Source: Sphingopyxis chilensis (GTDB lineage Bacteria > Pseudomonadota > Alphaproteobacteria > Sphingomonadales > Sphingomonadaceae). From it: a stretch of DNA of 64,000 nt. The notes beneath the pieces are model-generated. The model ran no database searches and had not been told where the DNA came from. It saw only the letters and a list, made by a program, of their open reading frames with translations. Of this stretch, positions 24,226-32,913 are shown piece by piece. The position numbers were made by a program, and so were the translations under genes. Each line of letters begins with the position of its first letter. Within the stretch, counting starts at the first letter, position 1. The stretch lies in the NCBI RefSeq assembly GCF_035930445.1, contig NZ_CP142394.1, forward strand, positions 3,691,501 to 3,755,500, in the 5' to 3' direction.

Positions 24226-25335
24226 GTGACCCAGCGTCCGACCCTGTTCACCTTTCTTGCGCTTCTGTTCGCGAGCCTCGCCTTCGCGGCGCCCGCGCAC
24301 GCCGAGCGCATCAAGGATATGGGCCAGTTCCAGGGCCTGCGTGCGAACCAGCTGACGGGCTATGGCCTGGTCGTCGGGCTCGCGGGCACGGGCGACGACA
24401 GCCTCGATTATTCGACGCTGGGCATGCGCGGCGCGGTATCGCGCTTCGGCCTGACCTTGCCCCCGGGCGTGAACCCGGCGCTCAAAAACGCTGCGGCCGT
24501 GATGATCACCGCCGAGCTGCCGCCCTTCGCCAAGCCCGGCCAGCGCCTCGACGTCACCGTGTCGGCGATCGGCAAGGCGAAAAGCCTGCGCGGCGGCACG
24601 CTCGTGCTCGCGCCGCTCTATGGCGCCGATGGCCAGATTTACGCGATGGTGCAGGGCAATCTGGTGATCGGCGGGCTCGGCGTCGATGCCGCCGACGGGT
24701 CGAAGCTGACGGTCAATGTGCCGTCGAGCGGGCGCATCGCGGGCGGTGCGACGGTCGAACGCGCAGTCGACACCGGCTTCGCCTCGGCGAGCTACCTCAC
24801 CTTCAACCTGCATCAGTTCGACGCGACCAATGCCAAGCGCGTCACCGACGCGATCAACGCCGCGATCCCCGGCACCGCGTCGATGATCGACGGCGCCAGC
24901 ATCGCGATCCGCGCCGGCGGAAACGGGGACGACCGGATGCGGCTGATGTCGCAGATCGAGAATCTCGGCGTCACGCGTTCGGAGCCGCCGGCGAAGGTAA
25001 TCGTCAACGCCCGCACGGGCACGGTAGTGATCAACGGCGCGGTCCGCGTCGGCACCGCAGCGGTCAGCCACGGCAAGCTCACCGTCTCGATCAAGGAAGC
25101 GCCGATGGTCGTCCAGCCCGCGCCGTTCAGCCGCGGTCAGACCGCGATCGAACCGTCGAGCGAAATCGAGGTGTCCGAAGACTATCGTCCGGCCTTCCTG
25201 ATGCAACCCAATGCCTCGCTTTCCGAGCTGGTCGATTCGATCAACCGGCTGGGCGTTCCTCCCGGCGACCTCGTCGCCATCCTCGAGGCGCTGAGCCAGG
25301 CCGGCGCGCTCACTGCGGAACTGGTGATAATATGA
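24226..25335 (+). CDS. flgI: Flagellar P-ring protein FlgI
   Basis: 369 residues, normal length, GTG start preceded by GAGGAA, signal peptide ending at AHA. The conserved start of the mature protein (ERIKDMGQFQGLRANQLTGYGLVVGLAGTGD) and the C-terminal SLSELVDSINRLGVPPGDLVAILEALSQAGAL are intact. It forms the periplasmic P ring around the rod with FlgA as chaperone. The stop overlaps the flgJ start by ATGA. Confidence 0.96.
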   Translation: MTQRPTLFTFLALLFASLAFAAPAHAERIKDMGQFQGLRANQLTGYGLVVGLAGTGDDSLDYSTLGMRGAVSRFGLTLPPGVNPALKNAAAVMITAELPPFAKPGQRLDVTVSAIGKAKSLRGGTLVLAPLYGADGQIYAMVQGNLVIGGLGVDAADGSKLTVNVPSSGRIAGGATVERAVDTGFASASYLTFNLHQFDATNAKRVTDAINAAIPGTASMIDGASIAIRAGGNGDDRMRLMSQIENLGVTRSEPPAKVIVNARTGTVVINGAVRVGTAAVSHGKLTVSIKEAPMVVQPAPFSRGQTAIEPSSEIEVSEDYRPAFLMQPNASLSELVDSINRLGVPPGDLVAILEALSQAGALTAELVII

Positions 25336-25652
25336 CGAGCCCCATTTCTTCCGTTTCGGCGACGCCGACCCCCGCGGCTGCGGGGGGCGGCGACGGCGGG
25401 CTGCGCAAGGCGGCCGAGGCGTTCGAGGCCGTGATCCTGCGCCAGCTGATGGCGTCGATGCGCCAGGCGAAGCTCGGCGACGATATCCTCGGATCGAGCG
25501 CGACCGACAATTTCCGCGAAATGGCCGACGCGCGCACCGCCGACAGCCTCGCCGCGATGCGCCAGTTCGGCATCGCCGACATGGTCGAACGCCAGTTCCG
25601 CGGCCTCGCCGGCGGCGCGGCGGCCGGCGGTTCCGGGGGAGGCGTGCAATGA
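25332..25652 (+). CDS. flgJ: Rod-binding protein FlgJ, N-terminal domain only
   Basis: 106 residues holding only the rod-capping domain (KAAEAFEAVILRQLMASMRQAKLGDDILGSSATDNFREMADARTADSLA). The C-terminal peptidoglycan hydrolase domain of enteric FlgJ is absent, as is common in alphaproteobacteria. The separate transglycosylase at 17586-18413 probably fills that role. Start and stop both overlap neighbours by ATGA. Confidence 0.9.
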   Translation: MTSPISSVSATPTPAAAGGGDGGLRKAAEAFEAVILRQLMASMRQAKLGDDILGSSATDNFREMADARTADSLAAMRQFGIADMVERQFRGLAGGAAAGGSGGGVQ

Positions 25653-26974
25653 GCGACCTGCTCGGCATCGGCTATAGCGGGCTCAAGGCCTATTCACGCG
25701 CGCTTTCGACGATCGGCGACAATATCGCCAACGCCCAGACGCCCGGTTACGCGCGGCGCCGGCTCGAGATGATGGAAGCCGTCGGCGGCGGCAATTCGAT
25801 CTTCTATCGCGGCAACACCAACCCGGGGGGCGTCGATATCCGCGGCCTCGACCGTTCGGTCGACGCGTGGCTGATCGAGGATTCGCGCATCACCTCGGGC
25901 GATTCGGGGCGCGCGGCGACGAAGCTCAGCTGGCTCGACAAGGTCGAAGCGGCATTGAGCGACGAGACGAACGGCATCAAGACCGGCCTCACCAACCTCT
26001 ATACGACCGCCGACCAGCTCACCTCGGACCCCTCGAACCGGACGCTGCGCGCGCAGTTCCTGCAGTCGGTCGACGATATCGCATCGGGCTTTCGCACCGC
26101 CGCGGACCAGCTCGACAAGATGGGCGAGGGGATCGAGGGCGCCGCCGCGAGCGAGGTCGATACGTTCAACGCGAACCTCGATGCGCTCGAACAGATCAAT
26201 ATCGGGTTGCGCAAGGCGCGCCCCGGCTCGACGAACGAGGCGAGCCTGCTCGACGAGCGCGACCGGCTGCTCGACAAATTGTCGTCGCAGGCGGGCGTCA
26301 GCGCGACTTTCGACAATAATGGCGCGGTGACGCTCCGCGCCGCGGGATCGGGCGACCTGCTCGTCGGCGGCGGTGTGGTGAACCCGATTTCGGTGACCGC
26401 CGCGCCGGACGGGCGGTTGTCGTACAGCGTCGGGGGGGGGGCGCTCGCGATCTCGACCGGCTCGCTCGCGGGGCTGGCGGAGGGCGCCAATCACGTCGCC
26501 GACCAGCGCACCGCGCTCGATACGATGGCGACCGATTTCGCGGCCCAGCTCAACGCCGCGCACCAGGCGGGCACCGATGCCGACGGCAATCCGGGCCAGC
26601 CGCTCTTCACGGGCACCAGCGCGGCGACGCTCACCGCCGCTGCACTGACCCCCGATCAGGTGGCCGTCGCCGACGCGTCGGGCAGCAACGGCAATATGCT
26701 GGCGTTCGGCACGATGCGCGGGGCGGACGATCCCGAGGCGCGCTGGTCGGGCCATATGGCGACGCAGGCGCAGACGGTCGCGTCGGCGCGCGCGCAGGAT
26801 GCCGCTGCGGCGACGCGCGCCGACGCGTCGGCCGCCGCGCGCGACGGGGTCAGCCAGGTCGATCTCGACACCGAGGCGGCCGAATTGCTGCGTTTCCAGC
26901 AGGCCTATTCGGCGGCCGCGCGCACGATCCAGGTCGCGCGCGAAACAATGCAAACGCTCCTGAGCTCGCTCTAA
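25649..26974 (+). CDS. flgK: Hook-filament junction protein FlgK (HAP1)
   Basis: 441 residues. N-terminal LGIGYSGLKAYSRALSTIGDNIANAQTPGYARRRLEM and C-terminal ELLRFQQAYSAAARTIQVARETMQTLLSSL are the paired D0 helices of HAP1. The middle (DKVEAALSDE, GFRTAADQLDKM) matches FlgK. It joins hook to filament. ATGA overlap with flgJ; flgL follows after 15 bases. Confidence 0.94.
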   Translation: MSDLLGIGYSGLKAYSRALSTIGDNIANAQTPGYARRRLEMMEAVGGGNSIFYRGNTNPGGVDIRGLDRSVDAWLIEDSRITSGDSGRAATKLSWLDKVEAALSDETNGIKTGLTNLYTTADQLTSDPSNRTLRAQFLQSVDDIASGFRTAADQLDKMGEGIEGAAASEVDTFNANLDALEQINIGLRKARPGSTNEASLLDERDRLLDKLSSQAGVSATFDNNGAVTLRAAGSGDLLVGGGVVNPISVTAAPDGRLSYSVGGGALAISTGSLAGLAEGANHVADQRTALDTMATDFAAQLNAAHQAGTDADGNPGQPLFTGTSAATLTAAALTPDQVAVADASGSNGNMLAFGTMRGADDPEARWSGHMATQAQTVASARAQDAAAATRADASAAARDGVSQVDLDTEAAELLRFQQAYSAAARTIQVARETMQTLLSSL

Positions 26975-26989
26975 GGGAAGGTCGAAACC

Positions 26990-27820
26990 ATGATCAATGC
27001 CGTGGGCAACCGCATGACGCGCGAAATCGCGCGCCAACAGAAGCTCGCCGACGCGCTCGAGCGGACGCAGATCCAGATCTCGGGCGGCAAGAAGCTGCTG
27101 CGCATGTCCGACGACCCGGTCGCGGCGCGGCGCATCGCGACGATCGGCACGACACAGGCGAGCATGACCGCCTGGTCGGCCAACGTCAATTCGGCCTCGG
27201 CGCTCGTGTCGCAAGCCGACGGGGTGATGAAATCGGTGAGCGACCTGATGTCGCGCGCGCGCGAACTGACGCTCGCCGCCGCGAGCGATACAGCGAACCC
27301 TGCCGACCGCGCCACCATCGCCGCCGAACTCGGGACGATCGCCGATGAGCTCGACGCGCTCGCGGCAACCCGCGATTCGAACGGCGAGCCGGTATTCGCT
27401 ACCGGCCCCGCGCGCGTGATGCGCTTCGATTCGGACGTCACCTTCGCGCCCGTCCCGTCGGCGGCCGATGTTTTCGTCGTCGGCGGCAACAGCCTGTCGA
27501 CGGGCATCCGCGACGCCGCCGCGGCGGTCGCGGCGAATGACAAGACGGCGATGAACGCGTCGCTCGACGCGCTCGCGACCGCGATCAGCCACGTCGCCGA
27601 CGAACATGCCAAGATCGGCCTGTCGGGCGGCCGCCTCGAACGCATCGGCGACAGCCTCGCGTCGCGCGGGATCACGCTCAAGGACGAACGCTCGGTGGTC
27701 GAGGATACCAACCTCGAAGAGGCGATCGCCCAGCTTCACGCCCAGGACCTGACGTTGCAGGCCGCGCAGGCGGCCTTCGCCAAGATCAACCGGCAGACCT
27801 TGTTCGATATTTTGACCTGA
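26990..27820 (+). CDS. flgL: Hook-filament junction protein FlgL (HAP3)
   Basis: 276 residues, flagellin-like at both ends (QKLADALERTQIQISGGKKLLRMSDDPVAARRI; EEAIAQLHAQDLTLQAAQAAFAKI). It is the junction protein next to the filament. Last gene of the flgB operon: a sigma-28 promoter follows immediately before motA. Confidence 0.92.
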   Translation: MINAVGNRMTREIARQQKLADALERTQIQISGGKKLLRMSDDPVAARRIATIGTTQASMTAWSANVNSASALVSQADGVMKSVSDLMSRARELTLAAASDTANPADRATIAAELGTIADELDALAATRDSNGEPVFATGPARVMRFDSDVTFAPVPSAADVFVVGGNSLSTGIRDAAAAVAANDKTAMNASLDALATAISHVADEHAKIGLSGGRLERIGDSLASRGITLKDERSVVEDTNLEEAIAQLHAQDLTLQAAQAAFAKINRQTLFDILT

Positions 27821-27826
27821 CGGCCC

Positions 27827-27853
27827 TCAATCTTGCGGCGCCGCTGCCGTTAA
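27827..27853 (+). promoter_or_regulatory. Sigma-28 promoter for motAB
   Basis: TCAA, 15 bases, then GCCGTTAA, beginning seven bases after the flgL stop. Transcription would start near 27860. A GC-rich inverted repeat (27878-27905) lies in the leader before the motA ribosome site. Confidence 0.72.
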
Positions 27854-27922
27854 ACATCAAGACGTCCCTGAGTTCGCGGGGGCCGGCCTCGACAGCCGGG
27901 TCCCCAATGGAGTTGCGCACAC

Positions 27923-28786
27923 ATGTTTCCCGTTGTCGGCATCGTCGTCTTGATCCTGCTGGTTTTCGGGGGCTTCGCGCTGACCGGCGGCAATCTTGGC
28001 CCCGTCATGCACGCGCTGCCGCACGAAATGCTGATCATCGGCGGCGCGGCGCTCGGCTCGCTGATCATCGGCAATTCGGGCGCCGATCTGAAGGCGCTGG
28101 CCGGCGGGCTCGGCAAGGTGTTCAAGGGGCCGCAGTACAAGAAGCAGGATTATCTCGACTGCATCCTGCTCGTCTCGTCGCTGATGAAGATGATGCGTAC
28201 CGAGGGTCCGGTCGCGGTTGAACCGCATATCGAGGATCCAAAGAATTCGACGATCTTCCAGCAATATCCCAAGCTCTTGAAGGACGACACGCTCGTCCAC
28301 TTGATCTGCGACACGCTGCGCCTGGTGGTGGTGTCCTCGGGGACGCTCGACCCGCACGCGGTCGAGGAGGTGATGGACAATGCGCTGAAAAGCCACCACC
28401 ACCATAGCCTCAAACCCGCCGAAGGCTTGCAGAGCCTCGCCGACGCGCTCCCGGCGCTTGGTATCGTCGCCGCAGTGCTCGGCGTCGTGAAGACGATGGG
28501 CTCGATCGACAAGCCGCCCGAAATCCTCGGCGCGATGATCGGCTCGGCGTTGGTCGGAACCTTCCTCGGCGTTCTGCTCGCATATGGCCTCGTCGGCCCG
28601 TTCGCGACGCGCGCCAAGACGGTGATCGAAAGCGACGGCGCCATCTATCACACGGTAAAGCAACTGATCATCGCCTCGCTCCACGGCCACCCGCAGCCGC
28701 TGGTGATCGAGGCGGCGCGCTCGGGCGTCGACCATCATAACCAGCCGAGCTTCGCCGAGGTATTTGATGGAATGCGGGGTCGCTGA
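27923..28786 (+). CDS. motA: Flagellar motor stator protein MotA
   Basis: 287 residues, typical of H+-type MotA. Four membrane helices (around 1-20, 33-50, 170-190 and 200-220) flank a cytoplasmic loop. The conserved signature PALGIVAAVLGVVKTMGSID and the Ala/Gly-rich fourth helix GALVGTFLGVLLAYGL-like segment are present. With MotB it forms the ion channel that drives rotation. It shares one base with motB (TGATG). Confidence 0.94.
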   Translation: MFPVVGIVVLILLVFGGFALTGGNLGPVMHALPHEMLIIGGAALGSLIIGNSGADLKALAGGLGKVFKGPQYKKQDYLDCILLVSSLMKMMRTEGPVAVEPHIEDPKNSTIFQQYPKLLKDDTLVHLICDTLRLVVVSSGTLDPHAVEEVMDNALKSHHHHSLKPAEGLQSLADALPALGIVAAVLGVVKTMGSIDKPPEILGAMIGSALVGTFLGVLLAYGLVGPFATRAKTVIESDGAIYHTVKQLIIASLHGHPQPLVIEAARSGVDHHNQPSFAEVFDGMRGR

Positions 28787-29649
28787 TGGCGGCGCGTCCG
28801 AACACCCCGCCGCGGCCGGTCATCGTCAAGAAGGTGATCCAGCAAGCGCATGGCGGCCATCACGGCGGCGCGTGGAAGGTCGCCTATGCCGACTTCGTCA
28901 CCGCGATGATGGCCTTCTTCCTGCTCATGTGGCTGCTCGGCGCGACGAACGAGAAGCAGCGCAAGGCGCTCGCCGACTATTTCGCGCCGACGATCGTGCA
29001 GACGCAAACCGATACCGCGGGATCGACCGGCCTGTTCGGGGGCGACTCGCTGGTGTCGGTCGACCGCTATCCGCATGGCGCGGCGCAAACCGGCACGCGC
29101 GCGATGACGATCCCGCGCGACGCGGTCGGCGGGCCGCGCGAGGCGTCGGGCCGCGAGCGCGAAGCCGAATCGAAGAAATTCAACCTGCTCGCCCAGTCGC
29201 TGAAAGACCGGATCCAGAGTCGGGCCGAACTCAGACGCCTTGCGCGGAACCTGCGCTTCACCGAAACGATCGAAGGGTTGCGGATCGACATCGTCGACGA
29301 CGCCGATGTCTCGATGTTCGCGATCGGCACCAGCCAGCTCACGCCCGCCGGCGCCAAACTGTTCGCGGAGGTCGCGGCGACGATCGCCGAGGTGCCCAAC
29401 CAGGTCATGGTCCGCGGGCACACCGATGCCGCGCCATGGTCGGCGAAGGCGGGGACGAACAATTGGCGACTATCGGTCGATCGCGCCGAAGTGACGCGCC
29501 ATTATATGGAATTCCGCGGCATCGCGTCGGAGCGTTTCGCGCGAATCGAGGGAGTCGCCGATCGCGAGCCCTATGTCCCCTCCGACCGATTCGATCCGCG
29601 CAATCGCCGCATCTCGATCACCCTCGGTTGGCGCGGGTTCGATAATTAG
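28786..29649 (+). CDS. motB: Flagellar motor stator protein MotB
   Basis: 287 residues. The N-terminal helix carries the proton-binding Asp in AYADFVTAMMAFFLLMWLLG, followed by the plug (NEKQRKALADYFAP). The C-terminal OmpA-like peptidoglycan-binding domain (FAIGTSQLTPAGAKLF, MVRGHTDA, NNWRLSVDRAEVTRHYM) anchors the stator. Length and domain order are standard. Confidence 0.94.
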   Translation: MAARPNTPPRPVIVKKVIQQAHGGHHGGAWKVAYADFVTAMMAFFLLMWLLGATNEKQRKALADYFAPTIVQTQTDTAGSTGLFGGDSLVSVDRYPHGAAQTGTRAMTIPRDAVGGPREASGREREAESKKFNLLAQSLKDRIQSRAELRRLARNLRFTETIEGLRIDIVDDADVSMFAIGTSQLTPAGAKLFAEVAATIAEVPNQVMVRGHTDAAPWSAKAGTNNWRLSVDRAEVTRHYMEFRGIASERFARIEGVADREPYVPSDRFDPRNRRISITLGWRGFDN

Positions 29650-29830
29650 TGCCAGTTTGGCAACATATCGGAGGTAGTTAACGCATTTGCGCCACAGATA
29701 CTTCCAATCTGGCAATATCACTTAATTTTGAAGGACTTAGCGAAGGCGCGATAAGCTTTTGTTTACCAGTTTCGTCAATTCCTGAGTCCATCGAAGGGGG
29801 CACCGAGCGGGCGGTGCGGTGGAGACCAAA

Positions 29831-30904
29831 ATGACACTGGGGCTTAATAACAATGCAGCGCTCGAAGCGCTGATCATCGGGTCGAGCCCGGCGGTTTGCC
29901 GGCTGCGCGAGATGATCCGGCGCGTGGCGCGCTCGAATGCGTCGGTGATGCTTTGCGGCCCGTCGGGCTCGGGCAAGGAACTGGTCGCCCGCGCGATCCA
30001 CGACGAAGGCGCCCGTGCGGGCAAGGCCTTTTCGGCGATCAATTGCGGCGCGATCCCCGGCGAACTTATCGAATCCGAATTGTTCGGGCATGAAAAGGGC
30101 AGCTTCACCGGCGCCCATGCCCGCCGCATCGGCCATTTCGAAGCGAGCGAGGGCGGTACGCTCTTCCTCGACGAAATCGGCGACATGCGTTTCGACATGC
30201 AGGTGAAACTGCTCCGCGTGCTCGAAGACCGGACGATCGTCCGCGTCGGCAGCAGCGAGGTAAAGGCTGTCGATGTCCGCGTCATTTCGGCTACCCACCA
30301 GGATCTCGGCGCCGCGATCGCCGATGGCAAATTCCGCGAAGACCTGTTCTTCCGGCTCGGCGTGGTTGTGCTCCAGGTCCCCAGCCTGGCCAGCCGCGTC
30401 GAGGATATCCCGGCGCTCGTCCGCCACTTTCAGCGCCGGATGCCGGCCGATGCCAAATGCCGATATGACGACGCCGCGATGGCGCTGCTCATGCAGCACG
30501 GGTGGCCGGGCAATGTGCGCGAACTCCGGAATTTCGTCGAACGCGCCAGCGTTCTCCATGGCGGCGAGACGCTCGGCGCGGACGATGTCGCGATGCTTTT
30601 GAACCCCACCGCAGCGCTTGCGCCGCGGTACGCTGTCCCTGGCAGCGTTGCCGCGGTGCAGGCCAGCGCGGACGATTTTGCCGCAGCGCCTTTCGCCGTG
30701 GCCGCGCCGCAGGCCAAGACGCCGGCTCCGGGCCGTCCGATCGACCTGAAGCGCGAGATCGAAACCATCGAACTCGAACAGATCCACGTCGCGCTCGACC
30801 TTGCCGACGGCATCATTTCGGAAGCCGCGCGCCTTTTGACGCTGAAGCGCACGACGCTGATCGAAAAGATGCGCAAATATGGCGTCCACCAGCAGGCTGC
30901 CTGA
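29831..30904 (+). CDS. Sigma-54-dependent flagellar activator without receiver domain
   Basis: 357 residues: an AAA+ domain from residue 14 (Walker A GPSGSGKE at 43-50, Walker B GTLFLDE near 109-115) and a Fis-type HTH near the end (SEAARLLTLKRTTLIEKMRKYG). The sigma-54 contact loop reads GSFTGA (90-95) rather than GAFTGA. There is no N-terminal receiver or FleQ domain, unlike FlbD and FleQ, so activity may be set by expression or by a partner. ATG 29831 follows GGAG at six bases. Four sigma-54 promoters in the island are its likely targets. Confidence 0.88.
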   Translation: MTLGLNNNAALEALIIGSSPAVCRLREMIRRVARSNASVMLCGPSGSGKELVARAIHDEGARAGKAFSAINCGAIPGELIESELFGHEKGSFTGAHARRIGHFEASEGGTLFLDEIGDMRFDMQVKLLRVLEDRTIVRVGSSEVKAVDVRVISATHQDLGAAIADGKFREDLFFRLGVVVLQVPSLASRVEDIPALVRHFQRRMPADAKCRYDDAAMALLMQHGWPGNVRELRNFVERASVLHGGETLGADDVAMLLNPTAALAPRYAVPGSVAAVQASADDFAAAPFAVAAPQAKTPAPGRPIDLKREIETIELEQIHVALDLADGIISEAARLLTLKRTTLIEKMRKYGVHQQAA

Positions 30905-30922
30905 CAGCGCTTGCGATACAAG

Positions 30923-31066
30923 TTTCAGCACCCGCTGAAAAAGGGGGCTCTGGTCCGCTCCCGCACCACCCGGCCGTCCGTCCCCACCTCGGGCGGCCGG
31001 GTACCCAGCGGGCTCGCTTGATAAACGGCATCGGCCCGCTCCTTCCTGCGAAGGGCGGGCCGTTTG
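30923..31066. terminator. Inverted repeats between the activator gene and fliS
   Basis: Two hairpins lie in the convergent gap. TTTCAGC/GCTGAAA (30923-30940) follows the activator gene without a T-run. CGGCCCGC/GCGGGCCG (31032-31062) is followed by TTTG and may act as the terminator for the plus-strand gene, with weaker evidence for fliS. Confidence 0.5.
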
Positions 31067-31092
31067 TCATTCGGCGATCATCGCGGCGGGCG

Positions 31093-31482
31093 TCAGCGGA
31101 GCTGCCGCCAGGCGGCGCTGATCGTGAGGATACCTTCGAGCAGTTCGGAAAGTCCTTCGGCGCTGTTTGCCGCGACGGCATCGTCGAGCTTGCGGCGCAT
31201 GCTGCGATAGACGCGCGATAGCGCCGTCGCGACGTCGCCGCCCTTGTCGCGGTCGAGATTGACGTCGAGACCGATCAGGATCGCGCGTGCGCGGTGCGCG
31301 GGTTCAGTGGCCGAAATGCGCTGCCCCTGCCGCACCATGGCGGCGAGGACGCCGACAGCGGTTTCGAGCTCGTCATAAAGCATCGTCACCAGCTCGACGG
31401 GGTCGGCGGCGGCGGCGCGGCTTTCATTCTGCAATCGGCGATAAAGCCCGGTCGCCCGGACGGTCGAGGCGGTAGCGGTCAC
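31093..31482 (-). CDS. fliS: Flagellin chaperone FliS
   Basis: 129 residues, GTG start. The FliS pattern is clear: GLYRRLQNESRAAAADPVELVTMLYDEL, then AHRARAILIGLDVNLDRDKGGDVATALSRVYRSMRRKL. It binds flagellin in the cytoplasm before export. It follows fliD by 11 bases, the usual fliDS order, and ends the operon. Confidence 0.9.
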   Translation of the reverse strand: MTATASTVRATGLYRRLQNESRAAAADPVELVTMLYDELETAVGVLAAMVRQGQRISATEPAHRARAILIGLDVNLDRDKGGDVATALSRVYRSMRRKLDDAVAANSAEGLSELLEGILTISAAWRQLR

Positions 31483-31493
31483 GGCGGCGGTCC

Positions 31494-32864
31494 CTAATTA
31501 TTGCCCTGGTTCGTCCAGAGCTCAATCTGTTGTTCCAGATAGCTTTGCGTCGCCTTGAACGCCGCAAGCTTGGCTTCGAGCGCGCCATATTGCTTCTCGA
31601 GCCGCGCCTTATAGGCGTCCTCGCGCTCCTCGATCTTCTCGAGCTGATCGGCGAGGCTTTCCTGTTTCGCGGTCAGCGACTGCGAGACGCGGTCGATCGC
31701 GCCGTTGGCGCCCACCGCCTTGTCGCGGATCGCGTCGAGCGCGAAGGCGATGCCGGGGTCGCTCTGTTCCGTGTGAGTCGCGTCGCGGCGCGGGTTGAAC
31801 AGCGCCTCGACCGCACCCGCGTCGGTTTCGAGCGCCTTGTCGAGCTTGGTGCTATCGACCGCCAGCAGGCCTTCCTTCGTCGACGTGATGCCGATATCGG
31901 ACAGCTTGTTGATGCTCCCGTGGCTTGAGACCACCTTGTGAAGAAGGCCCGAAAGCTCGCGCTCGAGTTCGCGGAGCGAGCTGGTCGGACCCGACAGGTT
32001 AGAGGCGGAGACGAGGCTTTTCTTGAGCTGGTTATAGACCGCGACGAAATCGCCGACGGTCTGCTTGATCATGTCGAGCGGCCGGCTCGCGCCGATATCG
32101 ACCGGCTGGCCGGGCGCCGCTTTCTTTAGCGTGAGCGACATGCCCGGAACGACGTCGTCGACGATATTGGTGGCGCGGCTGAAGGCGACGCCGTCGATCG
32201 TGAATTCGGCGTTGGCGGCGCTTTGCCCCTCGGTCATTCCACCCCCGGTCGCAAAGGCGGAGAGGCCGGGATCCGCGCCCGCGTCGGCGGCGAGGGTGAA
32301 GGCGCCGGCTTCGCCCGTCGGGCCTTTCAGGATCAGGCGGTGCCCGCCTTCGTCGGCGATGATCGAGGCGGTGACGCCCGCGCCGCTGGCGTTGATCGCA
32401 TTGGCCAGCCCGTCGAGGCTGTTGTTCGCGGCGTCGATGGTGATCGTCGTATCGACGCCGCCGACGGACAGCGTCATTGTGCCGGTGCCGATCGCGGCGG
32501 CCTTGTCCGCGACGACCCCCGAATAATTGGTCTGCGCGCGCGCGAGCTGGTTTACGACGACGGTCGCGGCGAAGCTGTCGGCCGACAGGCCGGCGCGGCT
32601 GGTGGCGCCGAGCACGCTTTCGTCGGACACGGTCGGCGTGCTGCGCAGCGTTCCGTCGGCGACCATCTGGCTCAGTGAATCGGCGAACCCGTCGAGATCG
32701 GCGCGGGCTTGCGACAGCGCGCTGATCCGCGTCTGGTTCGTCTGGGTCAGCTCGGCCATGCGCGCGATCTTGGGCTCGCGCGACGCGTTCGCGAGGTCGG
32801 TGACGAGCTGTTTGACGTCGAGGCCGGAGCCGAAACCGAGGCTGTTGGCGATTGAGCTGACCAT
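31494..32864 (-). CDS. fliD: Filament cap protein FliD (HAP2)
   Basis: 456 residues with FliD N-terminal (SSIANSLGFGSGLDVKQLVTDLANASREPK) and C-terminal domains (AIRDKAVGANGAIDRVSQSLTAKQESLADQLEKIEERE, a coiled coil). It caps the filament and folds incoming flagellin. A sigma-28 promoter at 32887-32913 overlaps the flhB stop, so fliDS can be expressed late and apart from the fliE operon. Confidence 0.92.
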   Translation of the reverse strand: MVSSIANSLGFGSGLDVKQLVTDLANASREPKIARMAELTQTNQTRISALSQARADLDGFADSLSQMVADGTLRSTPTVSDESVLGATSRAGLSADSFAATVVVNQLARAQTNYSGVVADKAAAIGTGTMTLSVGGVDTTITIDAANNSLDGLANAINASGAGVTASIIADEGGHRLILKGPTGEAGAFTLAADAGADPGLSAFATGGGMTEGQSAANAEFTIDGVAFSRATNIVDDVVPGMSLTLKKAAPGQPVDIGASRPLDMIKQTVGDFVAVYNQLKKSLVSASNLSGPTSSLRELERELSGLLHKVVSSHGSINKLSDIGITSTKEGLLAVDSTKLDKALETDAGAVEALFNPRRDATHTEQSDPGIAFALDAIRDKAVGANGAIDRVSQSLTAKQESLADQLEKIEEREDAYKARLEKQYGALEAKLAAFKATQSYLEQQIELWTNQGNN

Positions 32865-32886
32865 GGCGAAATATCCTTCGCACTGC

Positions 32887-32913
32887 TTAACGGCGGCGCG
32901 CGCGGAAGATTAA
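32887..32913 (-). promoter_or_regulatory. Sigma-28 promoter for fliDS
   Basis: On the minus strand TTAA, 15 bases, then GCCGTTAA. This is the best match of the four. The -35 element overlaps the flhB stop codon. Confidence 0.82.

Noticed and set aside
25332..25652. flgJ as a truncated pseudogene
   Set aside because: Rod-binding-only FlgJ is common in alphaproteobacteria and the gene is coupled to its neighbours by ATGA on both sides.
29650..29830. CtrA or sigma-54 site upstream of the activator gene
   Set aside because: TTAA- and TGGCA-like strings occur, but none has correct spacing for a CtrA box or a -24/-12 promoter.
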